Shown here: positions 1-6,090 of the stretch, piece after piece | Numbering within the stretch: the stretch's first letter is position 1 | Layout of the letters: each line of letters begins with the position of its first letter | Source of the DNA: JAYZDF01 sp036337945 | GTDB taxonomy: Bacteria; Myxococcota; Kuafuiibacteriia; Kuafuiibacteriales; Kuafuiibacteriaceae | Direction of reading: 5' to 3' | Length of the DNA stretch: 10,269 bases | Assembly: GCA_036337945.1 (NCBI GenBank) | Contig: JAYZDF010000031.1 | Coordinates: 1 to 10,269, forward strand | Position numbers and translations under genes: made by a program | Notes under the pieces: model-generated | What the model was told of the DNA's origin: nothing | The model's database searches: none | What the model saw: the letters and a program-made list of their open reading frames with translations, nothing else

Positions 1-60
1 CAGTCGTTTCATGGTTTCTTCAACGCTGTGGGCAGGTAAATCGTCTTCGATAAAGCTCAT
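1..60 (-). CDS. 5' end of an unidentified leftward gene (partial)
   Basis: Reading leftward from an ATG at 60-58, the frame stays open for 20 codons to the window edge, beginning MSFIEDDLPAHS and continuing VEETMKRL. It is acidic and hydrophilic with no signal peptide. I do not recognise the family from so short a piece. There is no strong ribosome binding site before the ATG, so the call rests on the open frame, on the dyad just upstream at 72-90, and on the divergent arrangement with the hydrolase gene at 209. It could be chance. Confidence 0.4.
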   Translation of the reverse strand, partial: MSFIEDDLPAHSVEETMKRL

Positions 61-71
61 AATCCATTCAT

Positions 72-90
72 TTGTACCGCAAATGTACAA
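72..90. promoter_or_regulatory. 19-bp dyad TTGTAC-N7-GTACAA
   Basis: A perfect 6-bp inverted repeat (72-77 and 85-90) with a 7-base centre lies 11 bases upstream of the leftward start at 60. Its size and symmetry fit a dimeric repressor operator, or a small hairpin over the leftward gene's leader. No family is assigned. Confidence 0.3.
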
Positions 91-136
91 TGTGGAAAAT
101 GAAAAGGGGTCCTACTGAAATTCTGTTATTGCACCG

Positions 137-155
137 GAAGAAATGGCCTTTCTTC
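137..155. promoter_or_regulatory. Hairpin in the leader of the hydrolase gene
   Basis: GAAGAAA (137-143) and TTTCTTC (149-155) form a perfect 7-bp stem around the loop TGGCC, extendable by a G-T pair (136/156). It sits 53 bases before the hydrolase start and has no T-run after it, so it looks more like an operator or leader hairpin than a terminator. The rest of 61-208 holds no promoter that I would call. Confidence 0.3.
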
Positions 156-208
156 TAGGTAAATTGCGCGTATTCTTATAGCGTTCCGTTCGAGGTTCAA
201 GAATTCAT

Positions 209-835
209 ATGAGCGATAGATTGGTAAACCAGGTAAAGACCCCTAAGGCGAATATCGTACTGGCCCACGGTGCGGGCGCAGGTATGGATACCGACTTTAT
301 GAATGCTATCGCCGGGGGCTTGTCAGAGCACAAGATACACGTCGTGCGTTTTGAGTTCTCCTATATGGCAAAACGGAAAGTGACGGGTAAGAAATCTGCT
401 CCTAGCCGGTTGCCCCAATTACAAGAAGAGTTCTTAGAACAAATACAAAAACTGCCAGAGCCCCTTTTCGTTGCGGGCAAGTCCATGGGAGGTCGCGTGG
501 CCACCACTATTTTGGAATCCTCCAAAGCCTTGGGCGCCATTGCTTATGGCTATCCGTTCCATCCACCAGGCCGGCCGGAAAAACTCAGAATTGAACACTT
601 TGAGACGATGACAAAGAGCCTACTCATTGTTCAGGGAACTCGGGACCCTTTTGGTAAAGAAGAGGAGGACCCACAACAATGGCTTCCTGAACAAGCTCGA
701 TTGACCTGGCTCGAAGATGGAGAACACAGCTTCAAACCCCGTAAGTCATCCGGACGAACATTAGAGCAGAATATCACCGAAGCGGTTGAGGCGACGGTTG
801 CGTTTATTGACACAGTTTTGAGTGAGGATGCTTAG
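209..835 (+). CDS. Alpha/beta-hydrolase, KANL3/Tex30-type family
   Basis: This is a compact cytoplasmic alpha/beta-hydrolase of 208 residues with no signal peptide. The oxyanion-side motif HGAGAGMD is at 20-27. The nucleophile elbow GKSMGG is at 90-95 (Ser92). The acid lies in GTRDPFG (Asp146) and the catalytic His in DGEHSF (His173). This motif set and length match the small bacterial dienelactone-hydrolase-like proteins related to eukaryotic KANL3/TEX30, whose substrates are mostly unknown. The ATG at 209 has only a weak GAGG about 13 bases upstream. The next gene starts 3 bases after the stop, so the two are almost certainly co-transcribed. The fold and triad are clear; the substrate is not. 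Confidence 0.9.
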   Translation: MSDRLVNQVKTPKANIVLAHGAGAGMDTDFMNAIAGGLSEHKIHVVRFEFSYMAKRKVTGKKSAPSRLPQLQEEFLEQIQKLPEPLFVAGKSMGGRVATTILESSKALGAIAYGYPFHPPGRPEKLRIEHFETMTKSLLIVQGTRDPFGKEEEDPQQWLPEQARLTWLEDGEHSFKPRKSSGRTLEQNITEAVEATVAFIDTVLSEDA

Positions 836-838
836 CCC

Positions 839-1054
839 GTGAATAAATTTAGTCCCTCAAAATTACTCAATAGCAAGTGGACCGCGGTCCAACCACAAAA
901 CAAAGAGAAGCATTTTTTGGTAACGAAGGTTCGGTTTGATGAAACAGGACGAATTGTTGAATGTAGAATCGAAGCGGCGTTTTCTCGTAAGGAATACGAA
1001 ATTGACTGGGTTGATCTCAAAGATCACGAAAAATGGATTCAAGGCTGGAAGTAG
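839..1054 (+). CDS. Small Trp-rich protein, TIGR02450 family
   Basis: This is a 71-residue soluble protein with four tryptophans (W14, W57, W66, W70). The conserved phrases LLNSKWTAVQPQNKEKHFLV (9-28) and WIQGWK (66-71) are hallmarks of the TIGR02450 Trp-rich family found in Proteobacteria and other phyla, whose function is unknown. The start is GTG at 839, supported by GAGGA at 824-828 inside the end of the hydrolase gene, 10 bases upstream. Spacing of 3 bases indicates an operon with the hydrolase. The length is typical and complete. No clear terminator follows; the gene meets the leftward gene ending at 1095 after 40 bases. Confidence 0.9.
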   Translation: MNKFSPSKLLNSKWTAVQPQNKEKHFLVTKVRFDETGRIVECRIEAAFSRKEYEIDWVDLKDHEKWIQGWK

Positions 1055-1094
1055 CCCTTCCTGCAAAGCTGGGCGTGGTATTCGTAAGGTTAGC

Positions 1095-1949
1095 CTAAAA
1101 GCGACCACCGAGAGCGAACCCTTGGTGCTCTCCACCCTCAAGAGAGTAGGGAAACAGCGTCAAGGTGTTTACAATATTTGAGGCTGTCACTTGGTGCCCG
1201 TGTTCGTCATTTTCGGGAAATTCCGGTCGCATCCACATCCTTAATTCAGTAACCAGTATGGCGGAAGCGAAACTTCTTAGACCGAGCCAGGGGTCGTCGT
1301 GACGAAGCCATAAGGTTGTTCCTGCAATACTGGCGACAGCTACGGTAAGAGTGTGCGCGAGCCAAGAATTTCCTCGGTGTGCTTGCTCTCTGTCTTGTTG
1401 TTTCAATTCCAGAGCGCGAGCTCTACGCTGTCCTTGTTCTTCTGACGTCCTTCTGGGCATTGCATCAAGTTCATCGAAGGCGTTTATTGATTTTGGTTTT
1501 TGGAACCCTGTGCTGAGCAGGCCAAGCCCTATGAGCCCTAAGGACATATAATAACCTTCCTTGGTTGCGAGAGAGTCAGGACTATCACCGGATTCCTGAA
1601 GAGCGAGACTCAGTGCGCCAACTCCTAATGCGGAAAGACCGCCCATCCATCCCCACCACCACCATCTTGCGCTGGCCTGCTGGGTCGAGAATTCTTGCGT
1701 CAGTGCTGGATTCAACGACACATTCATCTTTTGCTTGCTTTGGGAGCTTGTTCTGGCCTCGCCAAGCATCATGGGCAGGCTCTCTGCTGGTGGAGATGCA
1801 TTCACGTAAGTCGATAGAATAGATGCATGAAGAAATGAAATCGTGAGCGTTACCAATCCGATTTTGAATGAGAATTCTAGTTTTGAGCGTGGCCGTTTGT
1901 TCAAAATAGTACACATATTGTTCTCTACCGAAATCTTGATACGTTTCAT
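1095..1949 (-). CDS. Membrane protein of unknown function
   Basis: I do not recognise this 284-residue protein. The N-terminus is basic and then hydrophobic (about 27-50, ending STYVNASPP) and resembles a signal peptide or anchor. A linker follows, then a run of four tryptophans at 96-99 that opens a hydrophobic segment (97-117). Further hydrophobic segments are at about 134-148, 196-215 and 221-238. A charged, Arg/Gln/Glu-rich stretch (about 163-192) is probably cytoplasmic or helical. The C-terminus ends in GGRF. The ATG at 1949 and a second ATG 11 codons later (1916) both lack a strong ribosome binding site; the later start gives a more normal signal-peptide length. The gene diverges from the exported-protein gene at 2065. 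The coding call rests on length, composition and hydrophobic pattern. Confidence 0.75.
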   Translation of the reverse strand: MKRIKISVENNMCTILNKRPRSKLEFSFKIGLVTLTISFLHASILSTYVNASPPAESLPMMLGEARTSSQSKQKMNVSLNPALTQEFSTQQASARWWWWGWMGGLSALGVGALSLALQESGDSPDSLATKEGYYMSLGLIGLGLLSTGFQKPKSINAFDELDAMPRRTSEEQGQRRARALELKQQDREQAHRGNSWLAHTLTVAVASIAGTTLWLRHDDPWLGLRSFASAILVTELRMWMRPEFPENDEHGHQVTASNIVNTLTLFPYSLEGGEHQGFALGGRF

Positions 1950-2028
1950 CTCTAGGGAGCTGTACAGGTCTGGTAAACTACCACTGTTTTAGGCAAAGTT
2001 GAAAATGGGTTATATCTTAGACCTCAGG

Positions 2029-2067
2029 TACTCTTGAAACAGAGTAGCAACGAGGAGGTTTGAGTTG
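2029..2067 (+). promoter_or_regulatory. Leader hairpin plus strong SD that fixes a TTG start
   Basis: TACTCT (2029-2034) and AGAGTA (2041-2046) form a perfect 6-bp stem with a 6-base loop. Immediately after it comes the near-ideal Shine-Dalgarno GAGGAGG (2052-2058), six bases before TTG at 2065. That spacing decides the start codon, since no ATG is placed as well. The hairpin beside the SD could tune translation. Further upstream, TGGTA (1971-1975) and TACCA (1979-1983) form a smaller hairpin in the same divergent gap (1950-2064). No promoter there is convincing. Confidence 0.5.
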
Positions 2068-2589
2068 ATAAATATTTCACGAGGCGGCATTGTGTGTTGT
2101 CTGGCCATTTGTTGGATTTTGCTCCCCAGTTCTCAGGGACTGGCCGCGCCGAGTGAAAAGGACTCCTCTACTTTGAGCGGATTTGCGGAACTGGAGGCAC
2201 GACCAGAGCCACGTCTTGGTTTGTCTGTTCGTCATGGCGGGTTTGCTTCGGAAGCTTGGTTTTCTACGGTGAGTGTGGGCTTAGGCGCACTGGGCGACGT
2301 CGAGCTACGAACGGCGCCGATACTTGACTGGGCAGGTTCGTCTTATCCTTGGTTGGCTTGGCGAATACGTCCAGTCAATCTCGAAGGTCTTCCTCCCATT
2401 GAGCATTATGTGGTTTTTGGACTTGGATTTTCCTCTGATTGGAATAATCGTTGGGGCTGGGATGCAGGTATCGGTGCGCAGTGGCAGCTGCCGCCGTTGG
2501 CCCCTGAACCTGCGGATGACTTCAATACTTATTTTGTCGAAAATGTGCAGATGATAATGCGGTTCACTCTGCGATTGAAGGTGTTCTAA
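2065..2589 (+). CDS. Exported protein, possible small outer-membrane beta-barrel
   Basis: This 174-residue protein starts at TTG (see the SD at 2052-2058). Residues 1-28 form a signal peptide (a hydrophobic run containing CCLAICWILL, then SSQGLAA). The mature part is rich in aromatic residues and glycine and in alternating polar/hydrophobic stretches such as HYVVFGLGFSSDWNNRWGW (113-131), and it ends RFTLRLKVF with a C-terminal Phe. That suggests a beta-rich outer-membrane or periplasmic protein. The last strand is not in perfect register with the usual BAM signal, so barrel topology is an inference. Its TAA overlaps the ATG of the next gene by one base (TAATG), so the two are translationally coupled and probably act in the same compartment. 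No family name is offered. Confidence 0.8.
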   Translation: MINISRGGIVCCLAICWILLPSSQGLAAPSEKDSSTLSGFAELEARPEPRLGLSVRHGGFASEAWFSTVSVGLGALGDVELRTAPILDWAGSSYPWLAWRIRPVNLEGLPPIEHYVVFGLGFSSDWNNRWGWDAGIGAQWQLPPLAPEPADDFNTYFVENVQMIMRFTLRLKVF

Positions 2590-3503
2590 TGAGTTCGTTT
2601 CGGATTCCGCTTTTAGCGGTCAAGCATTTCGGAGTGTTTATTTTCTGCGGTGCTTTGGGGCTCGGTTGTACACCTTCGGGTGATTTCGAGGTGGTATATC
2701 ATCGAGCGAATGGCTGTCGTTCGGATGCGCCGGAGAACTCGCTTATGGGGCTTCAGTGCGTGGTCGAAAATTGTGGGTCGGCAGATTCGCCCTGCGCGCT
2801 TGAGGGTGATGTTCGCATCATGCGAATTGTAGATGGATCCGCAGAGGGAGACTTAGAGCTCGTGTGGATTCATGACGGAACAACCGCGCGTACTGCCAGC
2901 TGTCCTGATGGCGACCTAGAGCTTCCCGGTACTTCTCCCATCGCGCTCAGTCAGCTACAGGATTGCCGCCTGCGCCGTTTAGATGGAACGGTTACCGAGA
3001 ATGAAAAAATTCCAACCCTCGATGAGGTGTTGGAACAATTACAGGGAACGTCGGTAGAGTTTTTTTTGGAACTTAAAGGAACGGGTGATGCTGAACTTGA
3101 CGAAATCCTCGCTCGGACGGCGGCACTGAAGGTCGAAGCGCGGAACATGATCAATCAAACCGTCGTGACCAGCTTTCAGCGCGATATTTTGAAAACAGTT
3201 GAGCAGACGAATCCTGATGTACGTCGCGCTTGCTTCGCTCCGGTGGGTTTGACGCTCGAACAGAGCCTAAGTGTCTTTACCGGTGGAATTCTGGGAGACG
3301 TCGACGACTGCCTGCGTGATGGAAGTGATTTTGTGTTTGTAACGCCTTGGGCGCTTCAGGGCGACGTGCTTCAGCATATACATTCTCAAAATCGAAAAGT
3401 GGGCGTGTTTGGAGCGGATACTTTAGATGGGTATGAGCAAGTACAGGCCTGGCAGCACAAACTGCATATCGTCTACGCTGACCATCCGGCGATGTATAAA
3501 TAA
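2589..3503 (+). CDS. GDPD-family phosphodiesterase-like lipoprotein
   Basis: This 304-residue protein has a lipoprotein signal (hydrophobic 8-26, Cys27 in GLGC) and a glycerophosphodiester phosphodiesterase domain. Recognisable motifs in order are H38-R39 with PEN at 48-50, the metal pair E72-G-D74, the second catalytic His in WIHDG (His95), IPTLDEVL (141-148), a metal-site Glu in FLELKG (Glu161), TSF at 194-196 and the closing IVYADHPAMY. In the family these residues hydrolyse glycerophosphodiesters to glycerol-3-phosphate and an alcohol with a divalent metal. Oddities: the usual HRG is HRA, and the HR-to-PEN gap is about two residues longer than usual. The final TD before P is AD. Ten cysteines in all, eight of them in the domain region, suggest disulfides. 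The start overlaps the previous stop by one base. Fold assignment is strong; activity is likely but unproven. Confidence 0.85.
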   Translation: MSSFRIPLLAVKHFGVFIFCGALGLGCTPSGDFEVVYHRANGCRSDAPENSLMGLQCVVENCGSADSPCALEGDVRIMRIVDGSAEGDLELVWIHDGTTARTASCPDGDLELPGTSPIALSQLQDCRLRRLDGTVTENEKIPTLDEVLEQLQGTSVEFFLELKGTGDAELDEILARTAALKVEARNMINQTVVTSFQRDILKTVEQTNPDVRRACFAPVGLTLEQSLSVFTGGILGDVDDCLRDGSDFVFVTPWALQGDVLQHIHSQNRKVGVFGADTLDGYEQVQAWQHKLHIVYADHPAMYK

Positions 3504-3506
3504 AGA

Positions 3507-3536
3507 ACAAAACAAAAGGCTAAGCCTCCGTTTTGT
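3507..3536. terminator. Bidirectional rho-independent terminator
   Basis: The outer stem ACAAAAC (3507-3513) / GTTTTGT (3530-3536) encloses an inner AGGC-TAA-GCCT hairpin, with a small internal loop between them. Rightward it closes the exported-protein/GDPD pair just after the stop at 3503. Leftward the inner hairpin is followed by TTTTGTTTTGTT, a better U-tract, so it should also end the leftward lipoprotein gene that stops at 3610. Confidence 0.7.
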
Positions 3537-3560
3537 CTGCTCGTTCGAGAGACACCCGGA

Positions 3561-3591
3561 GAATGCGGCCACGCTATGCACGACCGCATTC
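3561..3591. repeat. Perfect 8-bp inverted repeat in the convergent gap
   Basis: GAATGCGG (3561-3568) pairs perfectly with CCGCATTC (3584-3591) around a 15-base loop. It lies between the terminator at 3507-3536 and the end of the lipoprotein gene at 3610. No U-tract follows on either strand, so it is probably an mRNA 3'-end stabilising hairpin or an accessory part of the terminator. Confidence 0.4.
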
Positions 3592-3609
3592 AACCGAGCA
3601 TTGGTGGTT

Positions 3610-4263
3610 TTACCGTTTATTGACTGCGTATGAATTGAGAGCCGTCGGTCGACCTTCAGGCTCACACATATTGGTGATGCGTTGTCCAAAGTACAGACTC
3701 TCACCGTCAACCCGAACCACATCATATTCTTGAGCGCAGGCTGTAAGCGGTTTTGCGACACCTATACAACCCGTTGTTGAAACATCCTGTGGAACACCGA
3801 CGGCCCATGAGCCATTTCCGCAGGCGCTTTGATTGAATACATTCACCATGTCTTCGGCGTGAGCAGTCCAAGTTTGGGTGGCAAAGGCGAAGGTTCCCTG
3901 AGTCGCGCCTTCGACCGCCTCAGATTGCTCTCCTAGGACATAGGGGCCTTCAATCCTCCCGGAAAAAAGAGGATAGCTACAAGCTTCGTCTCCGTAAATC
4001 TTGAAGGTTAGGTCCCAGCGTTCATCTGTGAGGGTGAAATCACGTGTCAGGTAGTTTGTTCCTCCTTGCCCATCGGGGTAGGCCTCGCAGCCTTCTGAAG
4101 ACCAATTTCCCACCAAATCAGACGAGGTCAGGCCTGTTGCCGGTTTAGGACTTGCATCGCTTCGTTCGGAATCATTGGGGGTGGTACTCGTGGCACAAGC
4201 CTGTGCGAGACCTACGACCATAGTGGCTAAAATTAGATTATTGAATACTTTAGTTTGCGTCAT
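3610..4263 (-). CDS. Lipoprotein with an APCDD1-like domain
   Basis: This 217-residue protein has a lipoprotein signal (Cys23 in LAQAC), a short Ser/Thr/Pro-rich linker (24-46) and one domain (about 48-215). From memory the domain matches the repeat of animal APCDD1 (Pfam APCDDC): GNWSSEGCE (52-60), YLTRDFTL (71-78), a Cys/Pro turn CSYPLF (95-100), IEGPY (104-108), VEGATQGTF (117-125), NVFNQSACGNGSW (141-153), VGVPQDVSTTGC (155-166), EYD (179-181) and YFGQR (191-195) with a downstream RPT. APCDD1 in vertebrates is a membrane-anchored Wnt antagonist with two such domains and is reported to bind lipid. Here there is one copy, and a periplasmic or surface lipid-binding role is only inference. 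Six mature-domain cysteines could pair. An excellent SD, AAGGAG (4269-4274), precedes the ATG. The gene diverges from a LysR gene that may control it. Confidence 0.8.
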   Translation of the reverse strand: MTQTKVFNNLILATMVVGLAQACATSTTPNDSERSDASPKPATGLTSSDLVGNWSSEGCEAYPDGQGGTNYLTRDFTLTDERWDLTFKIYGDEACSYPLFSGRIEGPYVLGEQSEAVEGATQGTFAFATQTWTAHAEDMVNVFNQSACGNGSWAVGVPQDVSTTGCIGVAKPLTACAQEYDVVRVDGESLYFGQRITNMCEPEGRPTALNSYAVNKR

Positions 4264-4359
4264 TATTTCTCCTTCAAAGCGTCCGTTATGGCCGCCGTGT
4301 ATGGATTGAGTATTGAGCCTGATTGAGCATGAATCAAATAGATAGTATGAGTAAACTAT
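4264..4359. promoter_or_regulatory. Divergent promoter region with ATTGAG repeats
   Basis: This 96-base gap separates the leftward lipoprotein from the rightward LysR gene, the classical layout for a LysR regulator and its target. It contains three direct copies of ATTGAG (4305-4310, 4312-4317, 4322-4327), the last inside the dyad GATT-N7-AATC (4321-4335). A TTGAGC (4323-4328) with TATGAG 17 bases later (4346-4351) could be a weak rightward promoter overlapping the repeats, consistent with autoregulation. A canonical T-N11-A site is not evident. Confidence 0.45.
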
Positions 4360-5295
4360 ATGAGTGAAATGAGTTTATATGGTATGGATCTGAATTTATT
4401 AGTGGTTTTGGACTCCTTGCTACGCACGAAGAGCACGACCAAGACTGCGTCTGCTCTGGGGCGCAGTCAATCAGCAGTGAGTCATTCACTGAAAAAACTA
4501 CGAGAGGCTTTAGAGGATCCTATCTTGGTGAGAGAGGGAATTCATATGCTTCTGACTCCAAGAGCAGAAATGCTGCAAGAGCCGCTGCAACTTTGGTTGC
4601 AACAAGGAAGCGAACTCATATTCCACGAACCAAGCTTTGATCCCGCCGTTGCGCAGAATCAATTTAGAATTGCGGCTTCGGATTACGTCCTTAGCAGTTT
4701 CTTGGACTCTTTTGTTCGTTCAGTCTCTGAGGAAGCCCCTCATGTGAACGTGCACTGTGTTCCTCCGGTGCCGGGTCAACTTGCCCATCAACAACTTGCT
4801 TCAGGCGAGGTTGATCTCGTCATGTGGGTGTCTAATATTCCCGAACAGCTTCGGGCGAAGAAACTATTCAAAGATCAGTTTGTAGCGATGGTTGCGAAGG
4901 GTCATCCACATAATAAACCGACATTCGATACCAAGTCTTATGCCCAGCACAACCATTTACTGACTTCTCCGCTCGGAACAAAAGGAGTTGAGCGTAGTTC
5001 TTATTTATCTCGAACTTTAGAAGAGCAGGGCTTGTCTCGTCGGATTGCTTTCACTGTTCCTCATTTTACTTTAGGCCCACGCTTACTTCACAATACTGAA
5101 CTTGTCCTCACTTTGCCCAAACGTATTGCAGAGACTTTATTAGATCCTGAAAAGCACCGATTGATTCCACTTGAGTTTGATACGCCTACGATCGAGGTCT
5201 CTATGGTTTGGCATGAAAAGCGTCATCGAGAGTCTTCTCATCGGTGGTTACGAAAGCAGGTACAAAACGCGATTGATGCCCAGCAACGTGAATGA
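4360..5295 (+). CDS. LysR-family transcriptional regulator
   Basis: This is a 311-residue regulator of normal LTTR length. The N-terminal winged helix-turn-helix is clear: MDLNLLVVLDSLL (9-21), then TTKTASALGRSQSAVSHSL (26-44), KLREAL and DPILVREG (53-60). The effector domain starts near FRIAASDYV (102-110) and runs to the C-terminus. The closing pattern WHEKRHRESSHRWLR (284-298) resembles the NahR/NodD/LeuO-like branch, which often senses aromatic or small organic effectors; the ligand here is unknown. The start at 4360 has no clear SD, and in-frame ATGs at 4369 and 4384 are alternatives; MDLNLL at the third ATG is where many family members align. The gene diverges from the APCDD1-like lipoprotein gene and converges on the methyltransferase gene after 50 bases. 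Confidence 0.95.
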   Translation: MSEMSLYGMDLNLLVVLDSLLRTKSTTKTASALGRSQSAVSHSLKKLREALEDPILVREGIHMLLTPRAEMLQEPLQLWLQQGSELIFHEPSFDPAVAQNQFRIAASDYVLSSFLDSFVRSVSEEAPHVNVHCVPPVPGQLAHQQLASGEVDLVMWVSNIPEQLRAKKLFKDQFVAMVAKGHPHNKPTFDTKSYAQHNHLLTSPLGTKGVERSSYLSRTLEEQGLSRRIAFTVPHFTLGPRLLHNTELVLTLPKRIAETLLDPEKHRLIPLEFDTPTIEVSMVWHEKRHRESSHRWLRKQVQNAIDAQQRE

Positions 5296-5345
5296 AGGAG
5301 TTTCTGGTTTGGAGCTGATTCAGCAAGCCTAGTTGGTCTTATGCA

Positions 5346-5942
5346 CTAAGTGCCCTTTCGAAAAATAACCGAAAGGTTGTTTGCGGGCATTTCGATAATT
5401 CGGTCGAGGCTGAATCCATTTTGTATTGCAACGGAAGTAACATCGTCGAGGTCTCGCACTCCCCAACTCGAATTGTTGGAGCGAAGACTGATATCAAAGC
5501 TTTCGTTAGAAGGCGCGGTGTGCTGGCCGCCACGCTTGAAGGGGCCGTATAGGTAAAGAATGGCGTCAGGGGAGAGAACCTTACTGGCTCCCTCAAAAAG
5601 ACTTAGGCAACTGTCCCACGGAGAAATATGAATCATGTTGATATTGATAAGTGCATCTGCAGCTGTCACTGGCCACGGCTCGCACACGTCTAACTTCTGA
5701 GCCGGCATAACGTTGGTTAGGCCCTCACACCAACTATCAATTGAGGGCAGGGCGTCTGAATCGAGGTCAGTAGGAAGCCACTGAAGCTTTTCTAGCTTCG
5801 AAGCAAAATAAGCGACATGCTGACCTGTTCCGCTCGCGACCTCTAAGGCGGTTCCCGTGTCCGGAAGTATTGTCTTCAGGACCTCAAGTATAAAATCTTG
5901 ATTCCGCTGAGTCGCGGGTGCGTGGCGTCGATGCTCGGTCAT
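5346..5942 (-). CDS. DUF938-family SAM-dependent methyltransferase
   Basis: This 198-residue cytoplasmic protein is full length for DUF938 (relatives of eukaryotic METTL26). It has the class I SAM-binding motif LEVASGTGQH (33-42), the acidic second strand WLPTD (55-59), INMIHISPW (101-109), the family-specific YGPFKRGG (132-139), NESFD (146-150) with WGVRDLDD (160-167), and MPANNL (185-190). The substrate of the family is not established to my knowledge. The ATG at 5942 has a weak SD. The gene converges on the LysR gene and diverges from the intramembrane protease gene, so it is probably monocistronic. A short GCACTTAGTGC palindrome overlaps its stop codon, but it is too tight to be a terminator. 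Confidence 0.93.
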   Translation of the reverse strand: MTEHRRHAPATQRNQDFILEVLKTILPDTGTALEVASGTGQHVAYFASKLEKLQWLPTDLDSDALPSIDSWCEGLTNVMPAQKLDVCEPWPVTAADALININMIHISPWDSCLSLFEGASKVLSPDAILYLYGPFKRGGQHTAPSNESFDISLRSNNSSWGVRDLDDVTSVAIQNGFSLDRIIEMPANNLSVIFRKGT

Positions 5943-6090
5943 AAAAATGCTCTAGCGGCGATTGAGTCTGGCTTCAATCCAATTACTCACGAAAGATGAT
6001 ACATGCTGCTGTGAGGCTACTCGGATTTTATTGTCGAACACTTCAAAGCGCGGCCTACGTTTAATATCAGCAAGCGAGTATACTCCAATT
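5943..6090. promoter_or_regulatory. Divergent intergenic region between methyltransferase and CPBP protease
   Basis: These 148 bases separate two divergent genes. A 6-bp inverted repeat, GATTGA (5960-5965) / TCAATC (5974-5979) with an 8-base loop, lies near the methyltransferase start. It includes the octamer GATTGAGT, which also occurs at 4304-4311 beside the LysR gene. A TAATAT at 6062-6067 might be a -10 box for the rightward gene, but no well-spaced -35 is seen. An in-frame TTG (5962) would extend the protease by 43 polar residues over this region. Confidence 0.35.

Noticed and set aside
1110..1132. GAGAGC / GCTCTC hairpin as a terminator
   Set aside because: It lies inside the 3' end of the leftward membrane-protein gene and has no adjacent U-tract in either direction, so it is probably incidental.
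5962..6090. 43-residue N-terminal extension of the CPBP protease from TTG 5962
   Set aside because: The extension is polar and Cys-rich, unlike family members, and covers the divergent promoter region. ATG 6091 opens straight into the first membrane segment.
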